This document shows positions 40,482-49,576 of a DNA stretch of 64,000 nt, in pieces. The notes below the pieces were generated by a model that had not been told where the DNA came from, did not search any database, and saw nothing but the letters and a program-made list of their open reading frames with translations. This stretch comes from an uncultured Clostridia bacterium. Lineage in GTDB: Bacteria > Bacillota > Clostridia > Oscillospirales > Ruminococcaceae. The stretch spans positions 1 to 64,000 of the forward strand of contig CANRNT010000056.1 of the NCBI GenBank assembly GCA_947631995.1, written 5' to 3'. The translations under genes and the position numbers were made by a program. Each line of letters starts with the position of its first letter. The stretch's first letter is position 1.

Positions 40482-41679
40482 TATCTTCTACCTCAAAATT
40501 TGAATTAACGAAAAAGGCCATATAGTATAATGCAAAGCAACCAAGTGCAATTTCAGTTCCAATATTAAGAATAATATAAATTACAATGATAAGACGCTTT
40601 GTTATATCTACATGGATGAACTCCCTTATCAAAAAAGCAAGTAATAGTACTACTGCTATTAAGCCAAGGCACGAATAAATTCGCTGCAAACCAGGTAAAT
40701 ATGAATTAAGTCCGACCAAACCACCGCCAAATAGAATCCCTTTTATGGAGTTACTATTTTCCCACATATTATTGACCGAATTAAAACGTGTGGAGTAAGC
40801 AAGCCCATTAGCTATATTTCCATGAAATGTTCTATTCAAAAAATATTTATATAAATCTGAATTTAAAAAAAATATAAAGGCACTTAAAAGAGCAACTGAT
40901 AATACAATTGCTCCAATTGTATTACTTCTTAAATAATAAATCAAATATATAATCCATATCAAAGTTACCATCATAATTCCAGTAGATGACAGACTAATAA
41001 TACAAACTACTGAATATAGTATAACGCTAAATATATCAGAGCGAGTTTTAGAACCTGGTTTAAACAATGAAACTATCATAGGAAGAATTAAATACACACA
41101 TAGTGCTGCTGGTTCATTTAGAAAAGAAGTTGGTCTAAATTGAAATCCGTAATAAAAATATTTTTCCGAATTGACTAGATCTAATTCACCACCATCGTAA
41201 GGTGCAAGGAAAGGCAAATAGGAGCTTAAGAATATTCCATTTTGAGCCATTATAATCTGTAATATAGCATAAATTCCAATTATCCAACTTATTATTCTTA
41301 AATACATGATAGCTTTATCTATATTGAAAAATGCAGGGACTAAAAACATGAAAGATGCATATATGTAAAATACCCTTAGTGTTGAGCCCACTGCGTCAAC
41401 AATTTCATAATTATCAACTCCGCAATATGACATTGCTGCACGAATTAGCAAATATATTGTAAATGGAATAACAGGTATAATAACTTTAATTCTTCTACTA
41501 ACTTGCAATAAGCGAATGACCCAAAAAAGAAACAAAATTGTTTCTGAAAGTGTAAAAAATGAAATTAACGTTTTGTATCTATTTAAAATCGGATATAAAA
41601 CGATGAAAAAACTAAATAGATTATTGCCATGTTTGTTGATGTTATTTGAGCCGCCAGTGTCTATATTAAATGTTGCCAA
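40411..41679 (-). CDS. wzy: O-antigen polymerase/ligase-like (second Wzy candidate)
   Basis: Multi-TM; YGFQFRPTSFLNEPAALCVYLILPMIV, SLSSTGIMMVTLIWIIYL. Confidence 0.75.
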   Translation of the reverse strand: MATFNIDTGGSNNINKHGNNLFSFFIVLYPILNRYKTLISFFTLSETILFLFWVIRLLQVSRRIKVIIPVIPFTIYLLIRAAMSYCGVDNYEIVDAVGSTLRVFYIYASFMFLVPAFFNIDKAIMYLRIISWIIGIYAILQIIMAQNGIFLSSYLPFLAPYDGGELDLVNSEKYFYYGFQFRPTSFLNEPAALCVYLILPMIVSLFKPGSKTRSDIFSVILYSVVCIISLSSTGIMMVTLIWIIYLIYYLRSNTIGAIVLSVALLSAFIFFLNSDLYKYFLNRTFHGNIANGLAYSTRFNSVNNMWENSNSIKGILFGGGLVGLNSYLPGLQRIYSCLGLIAVVLLLAFLIREFIHVDITKRLIIVIYIILNIGTEIALGCFALYYMAFFVNSNFEVEDNDYKKLLKEPNMGSFNSMQKISQ

Positions 41680-41697
41680 CTCTATACCTTCTTTAAC

Positions 41698-42927
41698 TTA
41701 TTTTGAACAATTTAAAATCACATCTGCCGTGTACTCTGGTCTATTCATTTTAAAATAAGATAAATCAGTTTCTTTCTCAGCAAAATTATATAATTTACCG
41801 AGCAATATTTTAATACATTTATCTTTCGAATATTTATATGGCTCTAAAACAATTCCTTTTGCATATTTGAGTAAATAATGAACATCTGGATCACTATTAC
41901 ACCCTGAAATATGTACAATTTTTTTGCCATATGTCATATACTCAAATATTTTAGCTGAAATTTGATCACTATATTTCATACTTACCAGTACATCGGCATT
42001 TTTGTAAATTATCATAAGTTTGTCGTGGGCAATATAAGGGTGACAAATTACCTTACTTTGCGCACTTGCTTTGATGGTCTTAAGTTTTTCACAAGAATCT
42101 CCATAACTATAAAAATGCAACTCGCGTTTTTTACCATCTTTTAATCCCATGAAAATCTCTATTAGATCATCGGTAATATAATGAGGTGGGCCTAATGATC
42201 CTGCATACACCCACTGCTCAACCTCATTTAAACAAGCTGGCGGCATCTCTATCGGATCATTTATCATAAGTGGTATATCAGAGCACTTAATTTTGTATCG
42301 CCATTTGTCAAAATATGAATCAGCATATTCTTTCTTACGAGAGCGCATATAAATGAACAAGTCACATTTATCAAGAAATTTTGGTAACCAATAGTTGTTA
42401 GTGTTACCTTTTTTATTTAAAAAACTATATCGCTGATTTATAAAAGTGTCTAAAGAATAAAGACACCATTTTATTTTTGGATACCTTTTCTTAAACCAAT
42501 ACCCTGCTACTGCCGAATCAAAGGGTGTAAACACACTTACAATAAGATCATATTTTCTTTTAATATGCATTTTTATTATTCGTTGATAAATTCTTAAAGG
42601 AAAATAGAATGAATACATTGGAAAAAGCGGCAACATAATAAACTTTTTTGCTCTATTAAACAGTTTTGCAACACTTTCTGCAATTTTTGAAAAACGACCA
42701 TTAGGAAAATTCTTTGAGTAATAAAACAGCCGCGTTCTTAAATCTGGGGTTATGTAAGTTACATTGCATCCGTTATATGATTTTTTTCCAATAATTCCGC
42801 TGTCCCTATAAGCAAGAATATCGACATTGTGTCCACTGTTTATAAATGCATCTGCTATATTTTGTGCACATATTGAATTTGCTAAGGGAGTAGGGAAGTA
42901 TTTATCAGTTAATATTAAAATATTCAT
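41698..42927 (-). CDS. Glycosyltransferase (GT4-like)
   Basis: MNILILTDKYFPTPLANSICAQNIADAFINSGHNVDILAY, VYAGSLGPPHY, ISAKIFEYMTYGKKIVHIS. Confidence 0.8.
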   Translation of the reverse strand: MNILILTDKYFPTPLANSICAQNIADAFINSGHNVDILAYRDSGIIGKKSYNGCNVTYITPDLRTRLFYYSKNFPNGRFSKIAESVAKLFNRAKKFIMLPLFPMYSFYFPLRIYQRIIKMHIKRKYDLIVSVFTPFDSAVAGYWFKKRYPKIKWCLYSLDTFINQRYSFLNKKGNTNNYWLPKFLDKCDLFIYMRSRKKEYADSYFDKWRYKIKCSDIPLMINDPIEMPPACLNEVEQWVYAGSLGPPHYITDDLIEIFMGLKDGKKRELHFYSYGDSCEKLKTIKASAQSKVICHPYIAHDKLMIIYKNADVLVSMKYSDQISAKIFEYMTYGKKIVHISGCNSDPDVHYLLKYAKGIVLEPYKYSKDKCIKILLGKLYNFAEKETDLSYFKMNRPEYTADVILNCSK

Positions 42928-43023
42928 TTATACTTCGCTCCTTGCATTATTTACATTTGGGTATTGTTTAATCAGAAAAATGGAATTAAAGATAATATTT
43001 CAAAGACATATTTTATTTGATTT

Positions 43024-43425
43024 TCAAGTAAAGATAAACTCAAAAAGTCCCTTATTGCTTTCATTTATTCTCTCTTTAATATAAGGAATAGACTGTTCTA
43101 TCTTTTGTTTATAACATTCTCTAGTTTTGGGGATTAGCATCTTTTTAATTCCATAAACAATTGATTCAACCGAGTATGGATCAACATATATTGCATTACT
43201 ACCCAATACTTCCGGAATGGAAGTCACATATGCCGCCACTACAGGGCATTGCCGCATAGCGGCTTCCAGTGCAGTATAGTGAAAACCATCAGGATCCGTG
43301 CTATCTCGTGATGATATATTTCGATCGTAGTACATCAATACGACCATAAGCATATATCCTGTAACAGCAAATATTTTGCCCCAAGTCGCATCTATGTTTT
43401 TAAAAACTGCAAACAGAACAAACAT
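43024..43425 (-). pseudogene. Chimeric ORF: Wzy N-terminal fragment fused to a GT4 C-terminal fragment
   Basis: First part (MFVLFAVFKNIDATWGKIFAVTGYMLMVVLMYYDRNISSRDSTDPDGFHYTAL) copies the wzy at 12270; the rest (EAAMRQCPVVAAYVTSIPEVLGSNAIYVDPYSVESI) is a GT4 C-terminus. Confidence 0.85.
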
Positions 43426-43681
43426 ACTCGTTATAATTATTAACTGCTAAAGACAAATATTCTGCTGCATCTGTGTTTGTCTAATTTATCAGGCCAAATA
43501 TAAGTCCTTGTAACAAAAACATTATCCACAACAGAAATACAAATATAGTTCTTTCTGATACCTTTTTTATTCATAATTCTCTTTTCTTATATGCGTATTA
43601 TATAATCTTTTTGAGCTTATTCAATAGAATTGAAGTTGCACGTATATCAAACAAACTTACACAAAGTCTTGTTATCTTAGT
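43267..43681 (-). repeat. Right copy of the ~415-bp inverted duplication (decayed)
   Basis: Reverse complement matches 12163-12577; carries an in-frame TAG (aaattagac vs aaatgagac) and a 1-nt insertion. Confidence 0.85.
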
Positions 43682-43685
43682 TCAC

Positions 43686-44813
43686 TTACCGCACAATTAT
43701 ATTATAAAACTCCTCAAGCCACTGAACAGTTTGATGTATATCATATCCCATCTCAGTTATGCGAGCATGCATATCTTTTCTTTCATAGCCATCGGCAAAT
43801 TGTAGAATATATCTCACCCATTTATCAAGCGGCAAGTTTAGTGACAGCGCATGAAAAAGGTCTGTGATACACGCTTCCTTCGGGATCACATCAGAGCATA
43901 TCGTTTGCAGACCTGAAGCCTGAGCCTCTATTGCAACTATGCCTAAACCTTCCCAAAGTGACGGAAAAACAAATACGTCCATTGCCGAAAGAAAATCTGG
44001 AATATCATCTCTAGGACCTGTAAATATAACTTTATCTGCTATTCCAAGCTTGTCACATTTTTCCTTCATTTGCTCTGTAAGTTCGCCTTGGCCGACCTGT
44101 AAAAGCCGAGCGTTTGGCTCTGCTTTATATATCTCCGCAAACAATTTGAGTAGAAAAATTGGGTTTTTGGGGAGAGTATGCCTACCTATATGACCTATAA
44201 CAAAATTGTTTTCTATTCCATATTTTTTTCTTATAAACATTCTGTTTTCTTTGTTGAAACGAAATCTTTCACAATCTATCCCATTATATATAACCTTGAA
44301 ATTATCATTTTTGACTGCTTTTTTGCCAAATAGCCATTCGCCTGCTTCTTTAGAGCAAGCAAATAAATAGTCCGCTTGATACCGCAAAGGAAATTGTATA
44401 ATCTTTTTTACCAAAGAAGCTAGACCCGTTCCGTTTGACGTGCTGTGACTATGAATAATGGTTTTCACACCGATTTTTTTTGCTATTGGAAGATAGATAG
44501 ATGCATAGCTTCTAACATGAGAGTGTAATATTTTATATTCAGAATGGTTTTCAAAAAACTTTTTCCATGAACTTTGCACTTCTATAATGTTAATGCCATT
44601 AAATTTAGGCATTTTATAAATTTTTCCGCCAAGTTGAGTGATTTCTTTATACAATGGTGATTTAACATCTTTATCTATTACAAAATCAAATTGAATCATT
44701 CTTCTGTCAATATTTCTATATATATTCATTATCATTGATTGAGAACCGCCTATTTCTAAGCAGCCAATCATATGTAGAATTCTAATCTCTTTCATCTTAT
44801 TACTCACTTTCAA
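43686..44813 (-). CDS. Glycosyltransferase GT4 (EpsF-like)
   Basis: RILHMIGCLEIGGSQSMIMNIYRNIDRR, FVFPSLWEGLGIVAIEAQASGLQTICSDVIP. Confidence 0.9.
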   Translation of the reverse strand: MKVSNKMKEIRILHMIGCLEIGGSQSMIMNIYRNIDRRMIQFDFVIDKDVKSPLYKEITQLGGKIYKMPKFNGINIIEVQSSWKKFFENHSEYKILHSHVRSYASIYLPIAKKIGVKTIIHSHSTSNGTGLASLVKKIIQFPLRYQADYLFACSKEAGEWLFGKKAVKNDNFKVIYNGIDCERFRFNKENRMFIRKKYGIENNFVIGHIGRHTLPKNPIFLLKLFAEIYKAEPNARLLQVGQGELTEQMKEKCDKLGIADKVIFTGPRDDIPDFLSAMDVFVFPSLWEGLGIVAIEAQASGLQTICSDVIPKEACITDLFHALSLNLPLDKWVRYILQFADGYERKDMHARITEMGYDIHQTVQWLEEFYNIIVR

Positions 44814-45900
44814 TAGCTGTAATTGACATCATATATTCTTTTACAACGATACTTCTATCAAACTCTTTTTTTACTTTATTCCTTCCATTCAAACCCATTT
44901 TCCGCTTTTCCTCATTTGTAAGAGCAAGAAACTTTTCTACTTTGTTGATCAATGCCGTTGTATCACGCTGAGGAAAAACAAATCCGGAAATTTCATCATC
45001 AACAGTATCTATACAACCACTTCTGTCCGTAGTGATAACCGGACGGCAACAAGCGGCGCTTTCAAGCAGTACATTTGATATCCCTTCCGGATAAAATGAC
45101 GGGTGAATGGTACAATGTGAAAATTTCATAAATTCTCGTGTATCCTGTATCATTCCGTGATATTGAATTATTCCTTCTCTCTGATATTTCTCCAGTATTT
45201 CTTTGTAATCACCATCGCACGGTCCGAGAACATGGAATACGGTATCGGGATACTTTTTTCGTATATATTTGGCACAAGCAAGGTATTCTTCAATGCCTTT
45301 TTCTTTGATTACTCTTGCAATAAACAGAAAATGAATGCCGTTCTTTTCATCAGGGTAAGGCATGGGATACCATCTTTCAAGGTTAACTCCGGAACCCGGG
45401 ATCAGCTTTCTGTTTCTGCACTTGATTTTGTGCTTTTCAAAAAAATTCATATTTTCCCTATTTTGAAAGAAAACACAATCAGCTTTTCTGACAGCTAAAC
45501 TGTAAAGTTTCAGCATAAACCATTGAAAAGGCGTATCTTGCTCTACTGCTGTTCCAAGTCCTGATATATTTTCTATGTATGGTATATTCATAAGACCGGC
45601 AATAATGCCGCCGTATATGCACACTTTTGTTGTGTACATAAGGATAATATCCGGTCGGAGTTTTTTAAATATCTTTTTATAGTTGTATATCAGTTTAATG
45701 TCTTTAATAGGGTCTTTACCTCGCCCTTCTATATCGACAGGAATATATTTGCAACCCATTTTTATCATTTCGTTAACCTTATCACCGTATGGCAAACATA
45801 TATATACTTTGTACTTTTCTTTTAGCAGACGCTCTACAAGCTCAATTCTGAAATTGTATAGTACAAAGTCTCTGTTAACTAAGATCAATACTTTTTTCAT
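44800..45900 (-). CDS. Glycosyltransferase GT4
   Basis: KKVLILVNRDFVLYNFRIELVERLLKE, NISGLGTA, HPSFYPEGISNVLLESAACCRPVITTDRSGC. Confidence 0.9.
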   Translation of the reverse strand: MKKVLILVNRDFVLYNFRIELVERLLKEKYKVYICLPYGDKVNEMIKMGCKYIPVDIEGRGKDPIKDIKLIYNYKKIFKKLRPDIILMYTTKVCIYGGIIAGLMNIPYIENISGLGTAVEQDTPFQWFMLKLYSLAVRKADCVFFQNRENMNFFEKHKIKCRNRKLIPGSGVNLERWYPMPYPDEKNGIHFLFIARVIKEKGIEEYLACAKYIRKKYPDTVFHVLGPCDGDYKEILEKYQREGIIQYHGMIQDTREFMKFSHCTIHPSFYPEGISNVLLESAACCRPVITTDRSGCIDTVDDEISGFVFPQRDTTALINKVEKFLALTNEEKRKMGLNGRNKVKKEFDRSIVVKEYMMSITAIESE

Positions 45901-45902
45901 TT

Positions 45903-47321
45903 TTACCTCTCGGCGTAATCAAGGTGTGTATCAGTTATTTCAGGACTCGCCTCAGTATTCACAGCAAACCCCTGAGTGCTTTCCTTTTTGAACATAATGC
46001 GAATAGTCATGAGAATGAGTTTAATGTCCAGTATGAGAGAGTAATTCTCAATGTACATCAGGTCAAGACGCAGCTTGTCCAGCGCGGAGGTGTTGTACTT
46101 CCCATATATCTGCGCATAACCCGTAAGCCCGCCCTTGACCTTGTTGCGAAACTCAAACTCAGGTATCTTTTCACTATACTGCTCGCAATGTTCAACTCTT
46201 TCGGGCCTCGGCCCTACTATCGACATATCTCCCTTGATGATGTTGAATATCTGCGGCAGCTCGTCAAGCCTCATAGCACGGATAACTTTACCTACTTTTG
46301 TTATCCTGTTGTCATTCTCCGTTGCAGGGTGCGGCTTGCCGTCGCTTTCTGCATTTTCTATCATCGAACGGAATTTCAGTATTTCAAACGTCTTGCCGCC
46401 TCGCGTTACTCTCTTTTGTTTGTAGAATATTGCTCCGCCGTCCTCTATCTTTATCGCTATTGAAATGAAAAGCGTCGCTATCAGAACAGGGATTATAGCT
46501 ATCGTACATAAAATAAGGTCAAACGCTCTCTTTGTGAACCTCTGCGCAGGTGTCAGGCCTCTGCCTTTTACCAGCTTCAGAGGCGTATCAAACAGCGTTA
46601 TGTCGTCTCCGCCCGAATAGATTATGTCGCTCAGCTTAGGTACAAGATATGTCCTTATAGAATGGCTGTAACAGTATTTCAGCAGGTCGTTGCGTATCTT
46701 GGCGTCAACATCGTTTATTACTACCGCATCATAACGAGCTATCTCGCTTATTATCTCGTCATAGCTGTATTCGCTGCACGATATGGTCTGCATTATCCTG
46801 TACTTGTCATTGCGCGATTCCATTTTCATCTTCAGCGACAATGAGTTTTCAGTACCGTATACCATTACCATTCGCTTTGGTATGTACAGCCTGTGATATA
46901 TCGCTGTAAAGACATACGACAGCGCAAATGATATCACTATGTCTATACCTGTAAGAAGAAGCATAGGCAGCACCGTTATCATTCGGTTGGCTATAAGGCA
47001 CAACTGAAAATATGTTACCGTGTTGACTATGAGCAAGGATATCCATTGCGATATGCTCACGTCCGAAAGCTTCAGAAAACCGTACTTAAAGCCCTCGCAA
47101 TATGTAAACAGAACTATCGTAAGTATCCCGTATACCGCCATGAGAAGATACTTACCGTTGCCTGCATACCTGTGCATGCTCGGTATGTCGTAGCAGTTTC
47201 TCCATATGAAATAATAGACCAGCGTCAGAGCTACCACCTCTATAAGTCCCTCAAGCTTTTGCATTGTGTGCTTTATCTCGTCAAACCGCACCTGCCTGCT
47301 CTTGCGCTCCTTTTCGCTCAT
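45903..47321 (-). CDS. WcaJ/CpsE-like polyprenyl glycosylphosphotransferase
   Basis: Multi-TM N-terminus, then GGAIFYKQKRVTRGGKTFEILKFRSM, RLDELPQIFNIIKGDMSIVGPRPERVEH, VKGGLTGYAQIYGKYNTSALDKL. Confidence 0.95.
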   Translation of the reverse strand: MSEKERKSRQVRFDEIKHTMQKLEGLIEVVALTLVYYFIWRNCYDIPSMHRYAGNGKYLLMAVYGILTIVLFTYCEGFKYGFLKLSDVSISQWISLLIVNTVTYFQLCLIANRMITVLPMLLLTGIDIVISFALSYVFTAIYHRLYIPKRMVMVYGTENSLSLKMKMESRNDKYRIMQTISCSEYSYDEIISEIARYDAVVINDVDAKIRNDLLKYCYSHSIRTYLVPKLSDIIYSGGDDITLFDTPLKLVKGRGLTPAQRFTKRAFDLILCTIAIIPVLIATLFISIAIKIEDGGAIFYKQKRVTRGGKTFEILKFRSMIENAESDGKPHPATENDNRITKVGKVIRAMRLDELPQIFNIIKGDMSIVGPRPERVEHCEQYSEKIPEFEFRNKVKGGLTGYAQIYGKYNTSALDKLRLDLMYIENYSLILDIKLILMTIRIMFKKESTQGFAVNTEASPEITDTHLDYAER

Positions 47322-47363
47322 CTGCTCTTCACCTCTTTTGTTCCTCTGTCTTTTCCTTTTTAT

Positions 47364-47398
47364 CCCTTTTTTCTCTCTCTGCTTCGGATAATCTTACT
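47364..47398 (-). repeat. 35-bp element (right copy, inverted)
   Basis: Reverse complement contains aagtaagattatccgaagcagagagagaaaaaagg, as at ~5336-5371. Confidence 0.8.
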
Positions 47399-47530
47399 TA
47401 TCGGCAGTTGAGAAAGTGGTGGCATTGGCGGCATATGAGTGCGGGCACAAAATAGGTAAAAAATATGATTATTTAAAATTTACATAAAAAATCGGTCAAA
47501 ATTTTGTTAAATATGAATAAGATATTACGC

Positions 47531-47559
47531 TTGACTTTTTATCTTTTTTCCTTTATAAT
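47531..47559 (+). promoter_or_regulatory. Sigma-A-type promoter TTGACT-N17-TATAAT
   Basis: Direct match upstream of the surface protein gene. Confidence 0.75.
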
Positions 47560-47621
47560 ATATATAATGTATATTGTATCGAATTATTTGTTTTAAACTT
47601 TTAACTGGAAAGGATGGTATT

Positions 47622-49517
47622 ATGAATAAAAGAATTCTGGCGGCATTCACGGCTATTGCTGTGGCTGCCTCGACGCTGACTTTTATGTCGTTTGCAGATG
47701 ACAGGCCTGCTGAGATTGACAGCGTACCTGTTCAAAAAGGAACATTTGAAACTTCTGATCTCGGACTGTTCACAAATCGTGCGCTTGGTGTGGCTAATGA
47801 TTTTCACCTGTTTGCATTTGACACCATTGATCTTCAGGCACACTGTAACGGCAACTTTGGCGCGCCCATTGTCAATGCAAAATCACAAGCAAGCGGAACG
47901 TCGAGCGGTTCGCTTGGCAGTGGTGCAGGTGGTGAAACTTCAAAAGAGGATGAGCCTTTCGGAACATATCCTTACAATTTTAGAAAGGAAGTAAGTTTAG
48001 CTACAGATACACTTACGCTTGATGCCGATTGCAAGGTTGACTATCTGTTTTTCCCTGAAAATACAAATTTGTATGGTCCGGACGAACTCTCGATAACGGA
48101 TAGCCAAAAAGTAGAAGTAGCAGATGACGGAACTATTTCGGGTGAAGACCCAAGACTTAAAGTTGGAGCAAGCGGTTCGGCGCACAAATTTGAAGCTAAG
48201 ATCGGATATATTTATTCTGATTATCTGGACTTTAAAGGCAAATATCTTGATTTTTACAAGACTATGTCTTATAACCTTTCAGAAATTACAGAAGAAAATG
48301 CTGATGTAAATATATTAACGCCTGCTATAAGAGAAAGCGACGATAAAACAGCAAGTATTACCTTGCAGGATGGCATCAACGTTCTAAATATTACCGCAAA
48401 AGAATTAAACGATTATGAGCACGCTTTCAATATTGAAAATGTACAGGGCGAAAAGGAAACATACTCTGTTGGCAATGATAAAATTGAGGGTGTCAAGTAC
48501 AAAGGAACTCAAACGCTTATAATTAACCTTAATATGGAAAGCAATGATGCTATAACATTAAACTCCAAAGTTAATGTAAAACGTTATGATGGAACTGATC
48601 CTTTAAGCGACGTAAGCAATAAAGAAGCTAATGCTCTTGAAGGAACAATAATTCTTTGGAACATTTATAACAGCAACGCTGAAAATAAAATGTATTCCGG
48701 AACACTTAATATAAACGATTCCGAATACGGCAGTATTTTGGCTCCCGAAGCAAACATAAATGCCCAAGGTGGTATGAACGGTAACGTTATAGCAAACAAA
48801 ATAGAAACACACGCGGAGTCTCACAGATGTGACTTTATAGGCGCTTTGCCTTCATTCGTCTCTAATACTCCCGACCCCGATGACGAAGACTCCTCTGACA
48901 GCGATGAAAGCACCGGCGACAATGAAAGCACCGGCGACAACGAAAGCACCGGCGACAACGAGAGTACCGGCGACAATGAAAGCACCGGCGACAACGAGAG
49001 TACCGGCGACAATGAAAGCACTGGCGACAACGAGAGTACCGGCGACAATGAAAGCACTGGCGACAATGAAAGCACTGGCGACAACGAAAGCACCGGCGGC
49101 GATGTTGGCGGCAGCGGCGACGACAACTCCTCCGACAGCAATGTTGGCGGTAGCGGCGACGACAACTCCTCCGATAGCGATGTTGGCGGCAGCGGTGATG
49201 ACAATGACGGTTCTTCCGATAATGGCGGAGTTGGCGGCAACGGTGATGACAATGACGGTTCTTCCGATAACGGCGGAGTTGGCGGAGACGGCGCTGAAAA
49301 CAGCAAGAACGACAGCGATACTTCTTCCGACAACAACGGCGTAGCTAATGGCGGCGGAAACAACAGTCAGAACAACGGCATTGACGGCGGCAGCGCAGGC
49401 AACAAGAAGAATCCTATAACAGGCGAAGCTGTTCCTGCTGCTCTGGCGGTAGCTCTTATCGGTTCTGCTATGGTAATAACTGCTGTTAAGCACAAAAAAG
49501 ACGATGACGGCGAATAA
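47622..49517 (+). CDS. Cell-wall-anchored surface protein, choice-of-anchor-A-like domain, ESTGDN repeats, NPITG sorting-like motif
   Basis: Signal peptide MNKRILAAFTAIAVAASTLTFMSFA; ALGVANDFHLFAF and GSILAPEANINAQGGMNGNVIANKIE; C-terminal NPITGEAVPAALAVALIGSAMVITAVKHKKDDDGE. Confidence 0.8.
   Translation: MNKRILAAFTAIAVAASTLTFMSFADDRPAEIDSVPVQKGTFETSDLGLFTNRALGVANDFHLFAFDTIDLQAHCNGNFGAPIVNAKSQASGTSSGSLGSGAGGETSKEDEPFGTYPYNFRKEVSLATDTLTLDADCKVDYLFFPENTNLYGPDELSITDSQKVEVADDGTISGEDPRLKVGASGSAHKFEAKIGYIYSDYLDFKGKYLDFYKTMSYNLSEITEENADVNILTPAIRESDDKTASITLQDGINVLNITAKELNDYEHAFNIENVQGEKETYSVGNDKIEGVKYKGTQTLIINLNMESNDAITLNSKVNVKRYDGTDPLSDVSNKEANALEGTIILWNIYNSNAENKMYSGTLNINDSEYGSILAPEANINAQGGMNGNVIANKIETHAESHRCDFIGALPSFVSNTPDPDDEDSSDSDESTGDNESTGDNESTGDNESTGDNESTGDNESTGDNESTGDNESTGDNESTGDNESTGDNESTGGDVGGSGDDNSSDSNVGGSGDDNSSDSDVGGSGDDNDGSSDNGGVGGNGDDNDGSSDNGGVGGDGAENSKNDSDTSSDNNGVANGGGNNSQNNGIDGGSAGNKKNPITGEAVPAALAVALIGSAMVITAVKHKKDDDGE
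48906..49098 (+). repeat. 18-bp in-frame tandem repeat (gaaagcaccggcgacaac), ten full copies plus a partial
   Basis: Counted directly; encodes (ESTGDN)n. Confidence 0.95.
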
Positions 49518-49526
49518 GATCGCATA

Positions 49527-49559
49527 ATAAAAAAACGCAGCAAATGCTGCGTTTTTTTG
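49527..49559 (+). terminator. Rho-independent terminator
   Basis: aaaaaaacgcagca-aa-tgctgcgttttttt. Confidence 0.8.
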
Positions 49560-49576
49560 TTGCCCTTATCAAGATG

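Noticed and set aside
5336-47398. The 42-kb locus as a transposon or integrative element bounded by the inverted 35-bp copies
   Set aside because: No transposase, integrase, target-site duplication or terminal-repeat architecture was recognised; the elements sit in operon leaders, so shared regulation is more likely.
48906-49098. Possible CRISPR-like array
   Set aside because: Continuous 18-bp tandem repeat without spacers, in-frame within a surface protein.
48821-49493. Repetitive antisense ORFs (PVLSLSPVLSLS..., VAGAFIVAGTLVV...) and + frame TKAPATMKAP ORF
   Set aside because: Produced by the 18-bp repeat being open in several frames; the NPITG surface protein frame has signal peptide and anchor.
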